This document shows, in pieces, positions 1 to 7,738 of a stretch of 64,000 bases of DNA (position 1 is the stretch's first letter; each line of letters starts with the position of its first letter). The position numbers were made by a program, and so were the translations under genes. Origin of the DNA: a virus. Where the stretch lies: positions 62,001 to 126,000 of the IMG/VR virus record IMGVR_UViG_3300031933_000215. One strand, written 5' to 3'. The notes beneath the pieces were generated by a model. That model saw only the letters and a program-made list of their open reading frames with translations, did no database searches and was not told the DNA's origin.

Positions 1-161
1 GTTTCCTGTGTTGGGTGGTCGTGGTCTTCAGGCTCGGTGTTCAGAGCCATGTCTTCAGGCTCCGGCTCGCCGAACCGCCCCTGAAACTCTTCGGGAGTGG
101 GTTGGGTATCGGACGACTCGTTGTTGACGTTCGGATTTTCGTTAGAATCGTTCTGATCCAT
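1..161 (-). CDS. Partial hypothetical acidic protein (N-terminus only)
   Basis: Reads leftward from an ATG at 159-161 and leaves the window, so only about 53 residues are seen. The visible part is acidic and disordered-looking, rich in Asp, Glu, Asn and Pro, with a repeated EPED motif. It starts 2 nt after the stop of the 170-residue gene upstream, so the two are probably co-transcribed and translationally coupled. No function can be assigned. Confidence 0.7.
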   Translation of the reverse strand, partial: MDQNDSNENPNVNNESSDTQPTPEEFQGRFGEPEPEDMALNTEPEDHDHPTQE

Positions 162-163
162 TG

Positions 164-676
164 TTAAGCCTCTTCCGTTGCAGGGGTGAGTTCCAGCATG
201 TCACCGTGTTGCTCACGAATGACTTCAATCAGTGAAAGAATCAGCGGGGCAATAACCGTTTCGAAATGCGTTTCCAGGTTACTATATTCCATGCTGATTG
301 AGAACATCACCGGCCAATCTTTCTCAGGCGGTACGCCCGAACGCCCTGCGTGTTTCTGATGGAGCGCGTCCAGGTTTTCTTTGTACTGTTTGATGTCACC
401 AAGCAGTGTGTTGAAGCAACGAGAGAAACCGTCGGGGTCGTCCAGCTTCTCTTTCAGAGTGTCGAGCTGGTTCATGACTGGCAAGGTGAATCCCTGCGTG
501 TGCAGAAGCTTCTTGGCACATTGGTGATACATCTGGTTAAGGACTTCCCAACCGGTTTCCGACTTCAATACAGCGTCGGCAACTACGCGTTGTGTTGCCT
601 CGATATCTTCCTTGGTCAGGTCAACATCTTGTACATCAGCCGGTGCTTCATTAAGGTTCTTTTCGTTGGAAGACAT
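164..676 (-). CDS. Hypothetical protein, 170 aa
   Basis: ATG start at 674-676 with a GGAG ribosome site about 10 nt upstream. The protein looks mostly helical and soluble, with an acidic N-terminal 30 residues and no signal peptide or membrane segment. It heads a leftward pair with the partial gene at 1-161 and diverges from the gene at 846. No recognised domain. Confidence 0.8.
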   Translation of the reverse strand: MSSNEKNLNEAPADVQDVDLTKEDIEATQRVVADAVLKSETGWEVLNQMYHQCAKKLLHTQGFTLPVMNQLDTLKEKLDDPDGFSRCFNTLLGDIKQYKENLDALHQKHAGRSGVPPEKDWPVMFSISMEYSNLETHFETVIAPLILSLIEVIREQHGDMLELTPATEEA

Positions 677-845
677 AAAGCGTTATAACTCCGTTATTAT
701 GAAATCGTGATAAGCCGAGCGGGTGGTGAGACGTCATTCTCGTCATATATTAGCTGCCCCAAGTAGTTTAACCCACATTTAAGTACCACGGGATTTCGTA
801 ACAGTATGTTAAAACTCATTCCCAAACCGACCCGAGGCTGTTGTC
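677..845. promoter_or_regulatory. Divergent intergenic region
   Basis: 169 nt between divergent start codons. It must hold promoters for both directions. On the + strand an RTATG element lies at 805-808, 41 nt before the gene at 846 (see that entry). No leftward consensus was identified. Confidence 0.5.
804..810 (+). promoter_or_regulatory. Candidate RTATG promoter
   Basis: GTATGTT with TATG at 805-808, 41 nt upstream of the start codon at 846. The bases that follow (TAAAACTCA) nearly match those after the element at 28813 (TTAAACTCA). phiKZ late promoters are reported to centre on TATG; transfer of that role here is inference. Confidence 0.45.
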
Positions 846-1697
846 ATGTACGAAGAAATACAGGTGGGGCTAGATGGCGTCGTTACGCCCGAACGCATGG
901 ATGTGCTTCTCGAAACTTACCGTCAATTGACCAAATCAGGATTGGACGCATTGAACGATGAGTTGATTGGCATTTTTAACATGCAAGACGGTATCGCCGA
1001 TAACGCCATGTTTGCCAGTCGGGTGGAAGATTGTCTGATGATCGGGGCAATCGAGGTTCTGCGGACACACGGCATTACCGTGAACCCACAAACCGCCGAA
1101 ATGACAACATTGACCGACACGATCCAGACACTGAATGACTTCGAGCACTACATTGTTCCGGAGGTGTTGGTTGGTCTGGTGGGTCCGGATGAAGAACCCG
1201 ACTTGGCACTGGCGTCGGTCGTTGCTTTGTTTACCGACAGCACTGAGGACGACGTGATTAATGCGGTGGACGCGGTGGAGACCTCGGTCATCGAACGAAT
1301 GCGGGCCGTGGCGGAACGCCAAATGGAATACGAGGCGGAGGCGCAGTCGGTCCCGCCAGACCACAACGAACGGATCGGTCACATCAACACATTGATTCGT
1401 CAGTACGAAGGGCGTCACCCAGCGATCGTAATGGAGATGGCCGAACATGGTATCCCCAGTGGTCAGCGACTGAACAACTTGTTTGAGCAGGTCTTTGAAC
1501 AGATCGACGGATACACCCCCAAAGAGCTGGGGGTTGAGTTCCTCGGGCTGGTACTGTACAGCGACACCCCCTTGTCCGACGTGTATGAAGTTGCCAGCGG
1601 GTTGCCCCAAGAATTCACCGACAGTCATTCAGAACAGTACCGCATCGGTCATGCTCTGGATCAGGCGTTCTCGTATATTAAAGGTGGCTCGTTATGA
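846..1697 (+). CDS. Hypothetical protein, 283 aa, coupled to RNAP beta' fragment
   Basis: ATG start 41 nt after a TATG element. The protein is acidic and predominantly helical, without membrane segments or recognised motifs. Its stop overlaps the start of the RNA polymerase beta'-like gene by the ATGA arrangement (1694-1697), which implies translational coupling. It may therefore be made in step with that subunit, or act with it, but nothing in its own sequence shows a polymerase motif. Confidence 0.85.
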   Translation: MYEEIQVGLDGVVTPERMDVLLETYRQLTKSGLDALNDELIGIFNMQDGIADNAMFASRVEDCLMIGAIEVLRTHGITVNPQTAEMTTLTDTIQTLNDFEHYIVPEVLVGLVGPDEEPDLALASVVALFTDSTEDDVINAVDAVETSVIERMRAVAERQMEYEAEAQSVPPDHNERIGHINTLIRQYEGRHPAIVMEMAEHGIPSGQRLNNLFEQVFEQIDGYTPKELGVEFLGLVLYSDTPLSDVYEVASGLPQEFTDSHSEQYRIGHALDQAFSYIKGGSL

Positions 1698-3016
1698 ACA
1701 AACGGGAATACTTTTTCACCGCCCTGAAAGCCGGGGCCTGCAAAAAGCGGGCCTGGGTGAACAGTGTGTTTGCGGTGGTTGAAGACGAACAGTACCCCAC
1801 ACAACCTTTCCCGTACCAGTTGGTGCGGTTACCGGAACACGACCGGTTGATGTTTGCCGACCCCGAACAAGACATGGACTGGGTAACCATTGAGGACAGC
1901 GATCGGGAGACCGCGCTTTGTGCGTTCAAAGAAAAGGTAACCTTGAACCCGGGCGAGTTGGCCAACTTCCAGGGTGAGGAACCGATCGTTACCGCGTACG
2001 GCAACTTGCTGGTGAACTACCTTTTGTTGGTGATTCCATTCGGCGACGCCATTCCTTTCCAAAACGGCAGTGTGGACATCGGCAAGATCGAGAAAGAAAT
2101 CCTGGAGCGTTTGATCGACGACCCAGAAGACGACGACGGGGTCAGCTTTGCCCCCGACGGTCAGATCTACGTCCGCCAGTATGTGCAGTTCTGTGATTAC
2201 GCGCTGTCCATGGTGGCGTACACGTCACTGGCCGTGGTGTCATCCACCCCGAAAGCCATGCAGTCGCACCCCAAAGCCCGTGAGGTTCGAGAAGCGTTGG
2301 TTGAGCAGTACAAGGACCAACTGACCGACCCGGCGATCGTGGCGAAAATTGCCGACGCTCTGGAAGAGTTGGATCAGGAGTGGTTGGCAGACGACCCCAC
2401 CAAAGACTTCTACGCGGTGAATCCGAAGAAGTCGCGCCCAGCCCGGAAGAAGATGTACTACCTGTTCGGTGGGGAATCGGCATTCCAGGACGGCACCAGT
2501 GTTGAGTTCATTAAGAAATCGCTGGAAGAAGGGATCGACCCCAATCACCTCCCAGCCATGATCAATAGCATCCGGGCCGCTTCGTATAACCGAGGCGCTC
2601 AGACGCAGTTAGGGGGAGAAACCACTAAGACGATCTATCGGATGTTGGGAACCGTCCGTATCGCCGAAGACGACTGCGGTACGAAGTTGGGGATTCCCAT
2701 GCCCATCACCAAACGCAACAAACACCAATACCTTGGTTTTTGGGTCATTGACGGAACCCGAGATATATTGTTGGACAAGGAGAACATTGAGCGTTACGTA
2801 GGTAAATCGCCGTTGCTTCGAGGACCGCTTACCTGTAAGACTGAGGGTAAGAACGTGTGTAAGAAATGCGTGGGTACGAAACTCTCTGAACAACCCAACG
2901 GCATCGCCGCCACTGCTGCTCAGGTGGGTGGTGCCTTCTTGACCGTGTTCTTGAAGAAGATGCACGCGTCCAGCATTTCCACGCATAAGTGGGATTTCAA
3001 ACAGCGCATTGGTTAA
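1694..3016 (+). CDS. Multi-subunit RNA polymerase beta'-like subunit, C-terminal-type fragment
   Basis: 440 aa. Bridge-helix-like sequence (GAQTQLGGETTKTIYR) is followed by AEDDCGT near residue 328, matching the bacterial beta' TEDDCGT. Next come PLTC (C381) and NVCKKC (C389, C392), which complete the four-cysteine zinc site of beta'. Then AAQ and a trigger-helix-like segment ending in KKMH (H424), comparable to the catalytic His of the trigger loop. The protein stops about 15 residues later, so the distal trigger helix and jaw are absent. Split beta/beta' subunits are a hallmark of phiKZ-like phages, where virion (gp80) and non-virion (gp74) beta' C-terminal parts exist; which one this matches cannot be decided here. 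Confidence 0.8.
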   Translation: MNKREYFFTALKAGACKKRAWVNSVFAVVEDEQYPTQPFPYQLVRLPEHDRLMFADPEQDMDWVTIEDSDRETALCAFKEKVTLNPGELANFQGEEPIVTAYGNLLVNYLLLVIPFGDAIPFQNGSVDIGKIEKEILERLIDDPEDDDGVSFAPDGQIYVRQYVQFCDYALSMVAYTSLAVVSSTPKAMQSHPKAREVREALVEQYKDQLTDPAIVAKIADALEELDQEWLADDPTKDFYAVNPKKSRPARKKMYYLFGGESAFQDGTSVEFIKKSLEEGIDPNHLPAMINSIRAASYNRGAQTQLGGETTKTIYRMLGTVRIAEDDCGTKLGIPMPITKRNKHQYLGFWVIDGTRDILLDKENIERYVGKSPLLRGPLTCKTEGKNVCKKCVGTKLSEQPNGIAATAAQVGGAFLTVFLKKMHASSISTHKWDFKQRIG

Positions 3017-3026
3017 GCGCCTGATG

Positions 3027-3034
3027 GTATGTTT
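3027..3034 (+). promoter_or_regulatory. Candidate RTATG promoter
   Basis: GATGGTATGTTT with TATG at 3028-3031, 62 nt upstream of the ATG at 3090. The GATGGTATG core recurs at 28813 and, without the G at position 1, at 7707. No terminator is visible between 3016 and this element. Confidence 0.45.
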
Positions 3035-3089
3035 GTCCGTTTGGGACATGGATTACAACTCGTAAACGTGACGTCACAGGAGACCAGTC

Positions 3090-4184
3090 ATGACTGAAGA
3101 AAACCAAACCCCGGAAACTGAGGGTACTGAAACCGCCCCGGAGACTCAAGGTGAAGCGGTTGAGGAAACCACCGATCAGCAGGGGTCTGAAGATCAGGCG
3201 CCTGAGCCTGAAGTTGCCAAGACCGAAAATGGTGTGGTGATCAATGATCCCCAGCGGGCTCAGAAGAAGCTGGCGGACTGGGAAACGGCGGAACTGACCG
3301 CCTACCTTAAGGGCGAACTGGAGAACGTGCCCAAGAACCTGCAGTCCGGTATCGTGAAGGAATACCGTCGCCGGGTGGAACTGCCGGAAGCGTGGTCTGA
3401 GCAGGAAGTGCTGAACTACTTCCGTCAGGACATCCTGCCGGAGAAGACCGAGAGTGGTCTGTGGGTAAACGACGTTACCCGCGCCAACCGTGCCCCGGCC
3501 GACTGGTCCAACGAAGAACTCGAAGCTTGGGTTCACAATGAGATCAAGCCGGTGGGTAAAGCCAATGCCGGCAAGCTGGCCCACGAAGTGGTCAACCGTT
3601 TCGAACTCTCCGCGTCGCCGAACGACATCAACAAGGTGCGTGCGGAATTTGACCACAAGTTCGCCCAAGAAACCGAAGACGACGAATCCACCGAGCAGGC
3701 CACTCCGGAACCTGCCAAACCCACCGCGCCGAAAGTGGCCGAACCAGTTGGAGCCCTGACTGCAATGAACGTCAGTTTCATCGACACTACCCTGGAAAAC
3801 TACGTCCGTGCGGTAAGCCCGAATGCCCAGGTCGGCGAAGAAGAAGGTGGTAAAGCCCAGCGTTCCCTGGAAAGCCTGTTCCAGTACGTACTGCGCCTGG
3901 AAGGTAAAGCCCTGAAGGATGGCCTGAATCGTGTGAATGCGTTCATCAACAAGCACCGTGATGGCGTGTTCTCTCCGAGCAATGCGTACCGCTTCGTTCA
4001 TCACCTGAAAGGCAACCCGAAACACCAGGTCCAGCACGTCAACATGATTGAGTTGTTCCTGATGACCGGCGATGCCAACCAGGCCCGTCGCCAGCAAGTC
4101 GATATGCGCCATATGCTGAAGGAACTCCCCAACGACAAGATCGAGCTGTTGGTGGACTACTTCAAGAACCACGCTCCAGCGTAA
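3090..4184 (+). CDS. Hypothetical acidic protein, 364 aa, with repeated W-helix motifs
   Basis: ATG preceded by AGGAG. The first 50 residues are Glu/Thr/Pro-rich and disordered-looking. Residues about 60-190 contain three related segments of the type W-x-x-x-E-L/V followed by a short helix (DWETAEL, AWSEQEV, DWSNEEL), suggesting an internally repeated helical domain. A second Pro/Thr linker at about 200-225 leads to a basic helical C-terminal domain. No enzyme motif is seen. It ends at a strong hairpin terminator. A virion or nucleic-acid-binding role is possible but unsupported. Confidence 0.85.
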   Translation: MTEENQTPETEGTETAPETQGEAVEETTDQQGSEDQAPEPEVAKTENGVVINDPQRAQKKLADWETAELTAYLKGELENVPKNLQSGIVKEYRRRVELPEAWSEQEVLNYFRQDILPEKTESGLWVNDVTRANRAPADWSNEELEAWVHNEIKPVGKANAGKLAHEVVNRFELSASPNDINKVRAEFDHKFAQETEDDESTEQATPEPAKPTAPKVAEPVGALTAMNVSFIDTTLENYVRAVSPNAQVGEEEGGKAQRSLESLFQYVLRLEGKALKDGLNRVNAFINKHRDGVFSPSNAYRFVHHLKGNPKHQVQHVNMIELFLMTGDANQARRQQVDMRHMLKELPNDKIELLVDYFKNHAPA

Positions 4185-4190
4185 CACCAT

Positions 4191-4220
4191 AGAGCCCTCC
4201 TACAGGAGGGCTCTATGTCG
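4191..4220. terminator. Hairpin terminator with TATGTCG tag
   Basis: Perfect 10-bp stem AGAGCCCTCC (4191-4200) / GGAGGGCTCT (4205-4214), followed by TATGTCG at 4214-4220. On the - strand the stem is followed by TATGG. It closes the transcript ending at 4184. Confidence 0.8.
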
Positions 4221-4238
4221 ATCGACCAAATTACACAT

Positions 4239-4257
4239 CTATATCACCCAAGTGAAT
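4239..4257 (+). promoter_or_regulatory. Candidate promoter CTATATCAC-N5-TGAAT
   Basis: CTATATCAC at 4239-4247 and TGAAT at 4253-4257, 54 nt before the ATG at 4293 and just after a terminator. One of six elements in the window with exactly the same 5-nt spacing; the others are at 6536, 34596, 35442, 38324 and 45556. Confidence 0.65.
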
Positions 4258-4292
4258 CCCCTACGAAGTAATCACTGTACCGGAGAATAATT

Positions 4293-4877
4293 ATGTTAAC
4301 CATACACACTGGAAAACCACGGTTTGAGATCATGTTCACCAAGACCCACGACAAAGGACACCTGATATGGACGTTAAACTTCCCGTACCTACTGCGGCTA
4401 ATTTATCGCAACCGTCTCATGTTGCTCGACCCGGATACGTTGCCAAAAGCGGTACTGTTTGGACGGGGCGTTACCCTGTTTGACATCGAACTCGGATTAT
4501 TGGGATTTCGCTACAACATCAAATGGCGCGGTCGGAAGTGGGCGAAGACCGTCTCTCTGTTGGACATAATGCTAGGTAAGAAAGAACAACAGGTGTATCC
4601 AGCCAAGAACCCAAAGACCGTACCAATCACCAAATCAAACGGCAATCGGTACCAACTGGTGTGGGGGCGACAGTACACCAAGAGAGCCAGGCTACCGTTT
4701 GGTAGAACCACCAAACGTGGCTGGTTGGTGATCCCCATCAAGGCACCGCATGACCCTGTTTTAAACACGATGGTGTTCGAGGACTCGGTCCATTTTCACG
4801 AGTACCTGAAAACAACCGCCGACTTTAAACAACATTTAGAGCAACTTGCTGAGGAGGGTCGACACGACCACGGTTAG
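4293..4877 (+). CDS. Hypothetical protein, 194 aa
   Basis: ATG start with CGGAG upstream, directly behind a terminator and a CTATATCAC-type promoter, so it is an independent transcription start. The protein is basic, with many Arg and Lys and several aromatic residues, and has no clear membrane segment or known motif. The promoter class and small size suggest an early accessory gene, which is inference. Confidence 0.8.
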   Translation: MLTIHTGKPRFEIMFTKTHDKGHLIWTLNFPYLLRLIYRNRLMLLDPDTLPKAVLFGRGVTLFDIELGLLGFRYNIKWRGRKWAKTVSLLDIMLGKKEQQVYPAKNPKTVPITKSNGNRYQLVWGRQYTKRARLPFGRTTKRGWLVIPIKAPHDPVLNTMVFEDSVHFHEYLKTTADFKQHLEQLAEEGRHDHG

Positions 4878-4993
4878 TCTGGCAGCCGGTAAATCGGATT
4901 GGGACCCGCCGTTCGCACCATCATACACCCCGGATGAGATGTTAGCATCGAAGAACAACAAAAGAAAAAACCACCAACCTTGTGAGCCTGATT

Positions 4994-5566
4994 ATGTTTG
5001 ACTACAAAGCGCAACTGGACGACCTTAAAAAGGAACTGGATATGCTCCAGAAACACATAAAAGATAAACTGAACAGCGGCGATGATCCGACGGAGCTGTG
5101 CCGGGACGTACGACATGTTCTGAAGCGGCTTTCGATGGATCGGGACTTCGTGGTTGAGGACTACCTGGGCATGACCGAAGAGGAGTTTCGTGAAACAGTC
5201 CGGACGCTGTTGACGGAAGTCATCGGAGATAACCTGGTGGCAGATAGCGTCATCCAAGACAGCCAGCGGGTCCTTGATGAAGTCGGACTGGAGTGTCCGA
5301 GCTGGCGCGTTGAACCCTGGGATCAACGGGTGGCGCGAGACGCCGCCAAGATGCTGACCGCACAACAGTTCGTTGAGGGTCTGGTATTAAAGGAAGGTGT
5401 GTTCTACCGTGCCCCATGGACTGCTTCCGAAGGTGAGCACCACCGAACGAACAAGAAGATCGCATCGATCTTAACTCAACCCCCAAAACATCGACGAATT
5501 GTATTGACTGGAATCGAAGTCATCGTCGAAGAACTGAAGAAACCTAAACTCATGCGAGGAGACTGA
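4994..5566 (+). CDS. Hypothetical protein, 190 aa
   Basis: Start chosen at ATG 4994; an in-frame GTG at 4982 is also possible and neither has a strong ribosome site. The N-terminal 45 residues have heptad-like Leu/Lys spacing typical of a short coiled coil. The C-terminal half is mixed helix. Ends 1 nt before the next gene, whose ribosome site (GCGAGGAG) lies within its last codons, so the two are coupled. No function recognised. Confidence 0.75.
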   Translation: MFDYKAQLDDLKKELDMLQKHIKDKLNSGDDPTELCRDVRHVLKRLSMDRDFVVEDYLGMTEEEFRETVRTLLTEVIGDNLVADSVIQDSQRVLDEVGLECPSWRVEPWDQRVARDAAKMLTAQQFVEGLVLKEGVFYRAPWTASEGEHHRTNKKIASILTQPPKHRRIVLTGIEVIVEELKKPKLMRGD

Positions 5567-5567
5567 C

Positions 5568-5945
5568 ATGCAACGCGAAGACTTTACCAAAGAGATGAAC
5601 ACCAAGATCACCGAACTGGTCAGTGATACCAAAATCCACAGCGACATCATCAGTCGCGGTCAGCAGTTGATCGATGGTCTTGAAGGGACCGTAGACGACG
5701 ACAACGAGTGGGACGGGGAATTCGCCGACCTTTACCTCGGTACCATCGACCGCGATTACCTGTTCCGGGGCGCTGAAGTGATTAACGGCGTGGCGGTACC
5801 TGAAAGCAACCCCACTGATGAAGAGTTGGGCGAGGCGATCGAAATGATCAAGGGGCAGGCCCGCTTAATGCCTAACGCCGCTCGCGTGGTGATGTTTGAA
5901 GCGTCCCGTTCGATCCAGAACGTTCTGGCCGCAAACCCCGCGTAA
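5568..5945 (+). CDS. Hypothetical protein, 125 aa, paralog of 6599-6982
   Basis: Clear paralog of the 127-residue protein at 6599. Both share an I-x-RG start, an ND/DDN-W-x-x-EFA block near residue 45, VI-x-x-V-x-x-PE-x-NPT-x-EE near residue 85, and a closing V-x-x-E-x-x-x-x-x-QNV. Acidic and helical, no membrane segment. The transcript ends at the hairpin immediately downstream. The function of the family is unknown; duplication in a small-gene region suggests a host-interaction or accessory role. Confidence 0.8.
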   Translation: MQREDFTKEMNTKITELVSDTKIHSDIISRGQQLIDGLEGTVDDDNEWDGEFADLYLGTIDRDYLFRGAEVINGVAVPESNPTDEELGEAIEMIKGQARLMPNAARVVMFEASRSIQNVLAANPA

Positions 5946-5951
5946 ACCACC

Positions 5952-5983
5952 AAAGGACATGGGTCACCGTGTCCTTTATGTCG
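5952..5983 (+). terminator. Hairpin terminator with TATGTCG tag
   Basis: Stem AAAGGACA (5952-5959) / TGTCCTTT (5970-5977), extended by inner pairs, then TATGTCG at 5977-5983. It lies between genes ending at 5945 and starting at 5998. Confidence 0.65.
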
Positions 5984-5997
5984 ACATGAGGAACAAC

Positions 5998-6318
5998 ATG
6001 ACAACCGGTATTGCTGTTATCAAGAAAACCACACTGGATAAGGCTTTAGAAAAAGCCAAGCGAAAACCAGGACGGTATGAGGGTGCGTTCATGCCCGGGG
6101 AGTGGGTACGAATGAAAGCCAATGTTGATCGTAATAACGAGATGTTTGTGGACGCTCGAATTGTGAGCGTTACGTGGCTACATAATGCGGATGTTCCTGT
6201 CTATTCAGTTGCTTTACCTATTGAAGGTTGTCCGGAACTGTTAGCTCGGACCGAAGCCCGCATTCCACATCCATGGTTGGTACACAAAGATGCCCCCAAC
6301 CTGAAACTCATCACCTAA
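5998..6318 (+). CDS. Hypothetical protein, 106 aa
   Basis: ATG 5998 chosen because GAGGA sits 6 nt upstream; the ATG at 5986 has no ribosome site. Small basic protein, predicted beta-rich in its middle (a run from VRMKANV to VYSVALPI). Lies just after a tagged hairpin terminator and immediately before a 58-residue gene. No known family recognised. Confidence 0.75.
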   Translation: MTTGIAVIKKTTLDKALEKAKRKPGRYEGAFMPGEWVRMKANVDRNNEMFVDARIVSVTWLHNADVPVYSVALPIEGCPELLARTEARIPHPWLVHKDAPNLKLIT

Positions 6319-6334
6319 CATATCGAGGTGACCC

Positions 6335-6511
6335 ATGCCCAGCAAAAGTGAGAAACAGGCCCGTCTGATGCGGGCAGCGGCACACGACAAAGAGTTCGCT
6401 GACCGTGTTGGGATCGATCAAGAAACCGCCAAGGAGTGGGTTGAAGCTGACCAAGCTAAGAAGCGACAAACGACGGGTAACGAAGACCGTCCCCCGTATC
6501 TGGATTGGTAA
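6335..6511 (+). CDS. Small conserved phage protein, MPSKS-type, 58 aa
   Basis: Starts at ATG 6335 with GAGGTG upstream. The opening MPSKSEKQARLMRAAAHD and the later motif A-x-x-VGI...AKEWV-x-AD match a widespread family of tiny phage proteins whose members begin MPSKS-x-KQ and carry AAAHD/AH near residue 15. The family is usually annotated as hypothetical. Lys/Arg-rich start and acidic middle suggest nucleic-acid or protein contacts, but no activity is known. Confidence 0.8.
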   Translation: MPSKSEKQARLMRAAAHDKEFADRVGIDQETAKEWVEADQAKKRQTTGNEDRPPYLDW

Positions 6512-6535
6512 TCTTTAATCAATTGCAATTGACGT

Positions 6536-6554
6536 CTATATCACTTAGATGAAT
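6536..6554 (+). promoter_or_regulatory. Candidate promoter CTATATCAC-N5-TGAAT
   Basis: CTATATCAC at 6536-6544 and TGAAT at 6550-6554, 63 nt before the ATG at 6599. AT-rich upstream sequence with AATTGACGT directly before the element. Confidence 0.65.
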
Positions 6555-6598
6555 CCAGTACTCACTGGAACTAAAACCCAAGTCGCAGGAGACTTATT

Positions 6599-6982
6599 AT
6601 GAACAAAGAACAATTTTCAATTCTAATGACCCACGATGTTGAAGCCATGTTCGCCGACTACCGTTTTTCTGAAACTTTCATCGAACGTGGCGAGAAGGCA
6701 CTTACTGCGTTGCCTCCGGTAAACGATGACTCCTGGAACGAAGAGTTCGCCGAACATGTGCTCACGAAGCTCAAAGAAGAAGACACCGATCGGTTCTTGA
6801 AATGCACTGTGATCAAAGACAATGTCGTTTATCCAGAGAACGAGAACCCCACCACAGAGGAAATCGAAGACGAAATCCTTCACCTCGCGGCGGCCACCGA
6901 TGGCATTCCAGAGGACTGTGTAGCGGTCCTTGTGGAAATAGCTCAAGTGTTCCAAAACGTCATCACGGATCGAGCGGTCTGA
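6599..6982 (+). CDS. Hypothetical protein, 127 aa, paralog of 5568-5945
   Basis: Preceded by GCAGGAG and by its own CTATATCAC-type promoter. Shares with the 5568 gene the RG, ND-x-x-W-x-x-EFA, VI-x-x-x-V-x-PE-x-x-NPT-x-EE and QNV blocks. Acidic, soluble. Because it has a private promoter and strong terminator it forms a single-gene transcription unit. Role unknown. Confidence 0.8.
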   Translation: MNKEQFSILMTHDVEAMFADYRFSETFIERGEKALTALPPVNDDSWNEEFAEHVLTKLKEEDTDRFLKCTVIKDNVVYPENENPTTEEIEDEILHLAAATDGIPEDCVAVLVEIAQVFQNVITDRAV

Positions 6983-6992
6983 AGCGACAAGT

Positions 6993-7034
6993 GGGCGGTG
7001 CTTCGGCACCGCCCAACTTACCTCTTTTTTTTTT
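6993..7034 (+). terminator. Rho-independent terminator
   Basis: Nine-pair stem GGGCGGTGC / GCACCGCCC around a TTCG loop (6993-7014), then AACTTACC and a long T run (7024-7034). Unlike many terminators here it lacks the TATGNCG tag. Confidence 0.85.
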
Positions 7035-7054
7035 ATTTACTCAGGGTGTAATTA

Positions 7055-7190
7055 TATGTGAAGGTACTTGTGTTGCTCAGGTGCCGACTCAGGGGTCTCC
7101 GGGCGGTCATACTCGGAGTTCTCTTTACGGTTCGATTCCTTTTGTTTTGCAGTTAACATCCCTCCCCGTTTTGGGGAGGGCTTTTTTTAC
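7055..7190 (+). ncRNA. Candidate small noncoding RNA
   Basis: A short gene-free interval between two strong terminators. It opens with a TATG element (7055-7058) and contains two possible hairpins: GGTAC (7062-7066)/GTGCC, and CTCCG/CGGAG in 7097-7118. It ends in a canonical terminator at 7160-7188. A GGTTCGATTCC stretch at 7129-7139 resembles a tRNA T-loop, but its flanks do not form the T or acceptor stem, so it is not called as a tRNA. No ribosome site or ORF of its own. Role unknown. Confidence 0.4.
7160..7188 (+). terminator. Rho-independent terminator
   Basis: CCCTCCCC (7160-7167) pairs GGGGAGGG (7173-7180), followed directly by C and seven Ts. Classic intrinsic terminator. Confidence 0.85.
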
Positions 7191-7209
7191 GTCTAACAGG
7201 GTCAGTGCC

Positions 7210-7698
7210 ATGAATACCAAGTTACCGCTGGAGACCATGATTGTGGGTGAGATCCACACCAGTCAGAAATCGATCAAACGTGTTGTTGAACTCACGGAGA
7301 TGTTCAAACCGGACATCTTGCTCCATGAGTTACTGTACGATGACCTCTGTATGACGCCTGATGTCATTAAGGAACGACTCCGTAAGTGTCGGATGGGATC
7401 ACTATGCGACCCACGATTGAACAAGGACATATACGAGTTGGGACACCGGTTGGAGTTACCGTTGGTGGGTATTGACTTGCCAAGAGGTGGGACGTTTCGA
7501 GAGCGGGAGACCCACATGGTGTCGAAAATTGAAAGCTGGTACCGCAGGCATCGCGTCTTGGTGGTAGTTGGCGATACCCACCTTAGGGACCGACCCATCC
7601 CGCGTGTTCCTCACCGTTCGTTGATCCGGGACCGGTTTGACAACGACCCCAAGGTAACGATCAGTCGTGTCCCACAACACCTTCGGGAGGTTCGATAA
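7210..7698 (+). CDS. TraB/TIKI-like mini protein, 162 aa
   Basis: Start chosen at ATG 7210; the open frame extends further upstream but only across terminators. Motifs resemble the TraB/PrgY/TIKI fold in order: GEIHTSQKS (residues 13-21, with E14 and H16), KPDILLHEL (E40), GIDLPRG (near 89), RERETHM (97-103) and VVVGDTHL (118-125). Family members are metal-dependent peptidase-like or pheromone-inhibitor proteins, usually over 200 aa and often membrane-linked; this one is short and has no membrane segment. Assignment is by motif only. A phage copy could degrade or shield a peptide, which is speculation. Confidence 0.45.
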   Translation: MNTKLPLETMIVGEIHTSQKSIKRVVELTEMFKPDILLHELLYDDLCMTPDVIKERLRKCRMGSLCDPRLNKDIYELGHRLELPLVGIDLPRGGTFRERETHMVSKIESWYRRHRVLVVVGDTHLRDRPIPRVPHRSLIRDRFDNDPKVTISRVPQHLREVR

Positions 7699-7705
7699 AA
7701 CAATG

Positions 7706-7713
7706 GTATGTTT
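7706..7713 (+). promoter_or_regulatory. Candidate RTATG promoter
   Basis: AATGGTATGTTT with TATG at 7707-7710, 32 nt before the ATG at 7739 and just after the stop at 7698. Confidence 0.45.
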
Positions 7714-7738
7714 CTAAACCTACTGGAAGGAAAATGGA

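Noticed and set aside
2997-4190. Antisense frame of 397 codons opposite the acidic protein
   Set aside because: Hydrophobic, Phe-rich product typical of a shadow frame; no start signal.
4878-4993. Small frame running from the end of the 4293 gene to TGA near 4998
   Set aside because: Only a TTG start without a correctly spaced ribosome site; treated as intergenic sequence.
7050-7150. Possible tRNA signalled by GGTTCGATTCC
   Set aside because: The bases around it do not form a 5-bp T stem or a 7-bp acceptor stem, and no D or anticodon arm of normal size can be drawn.
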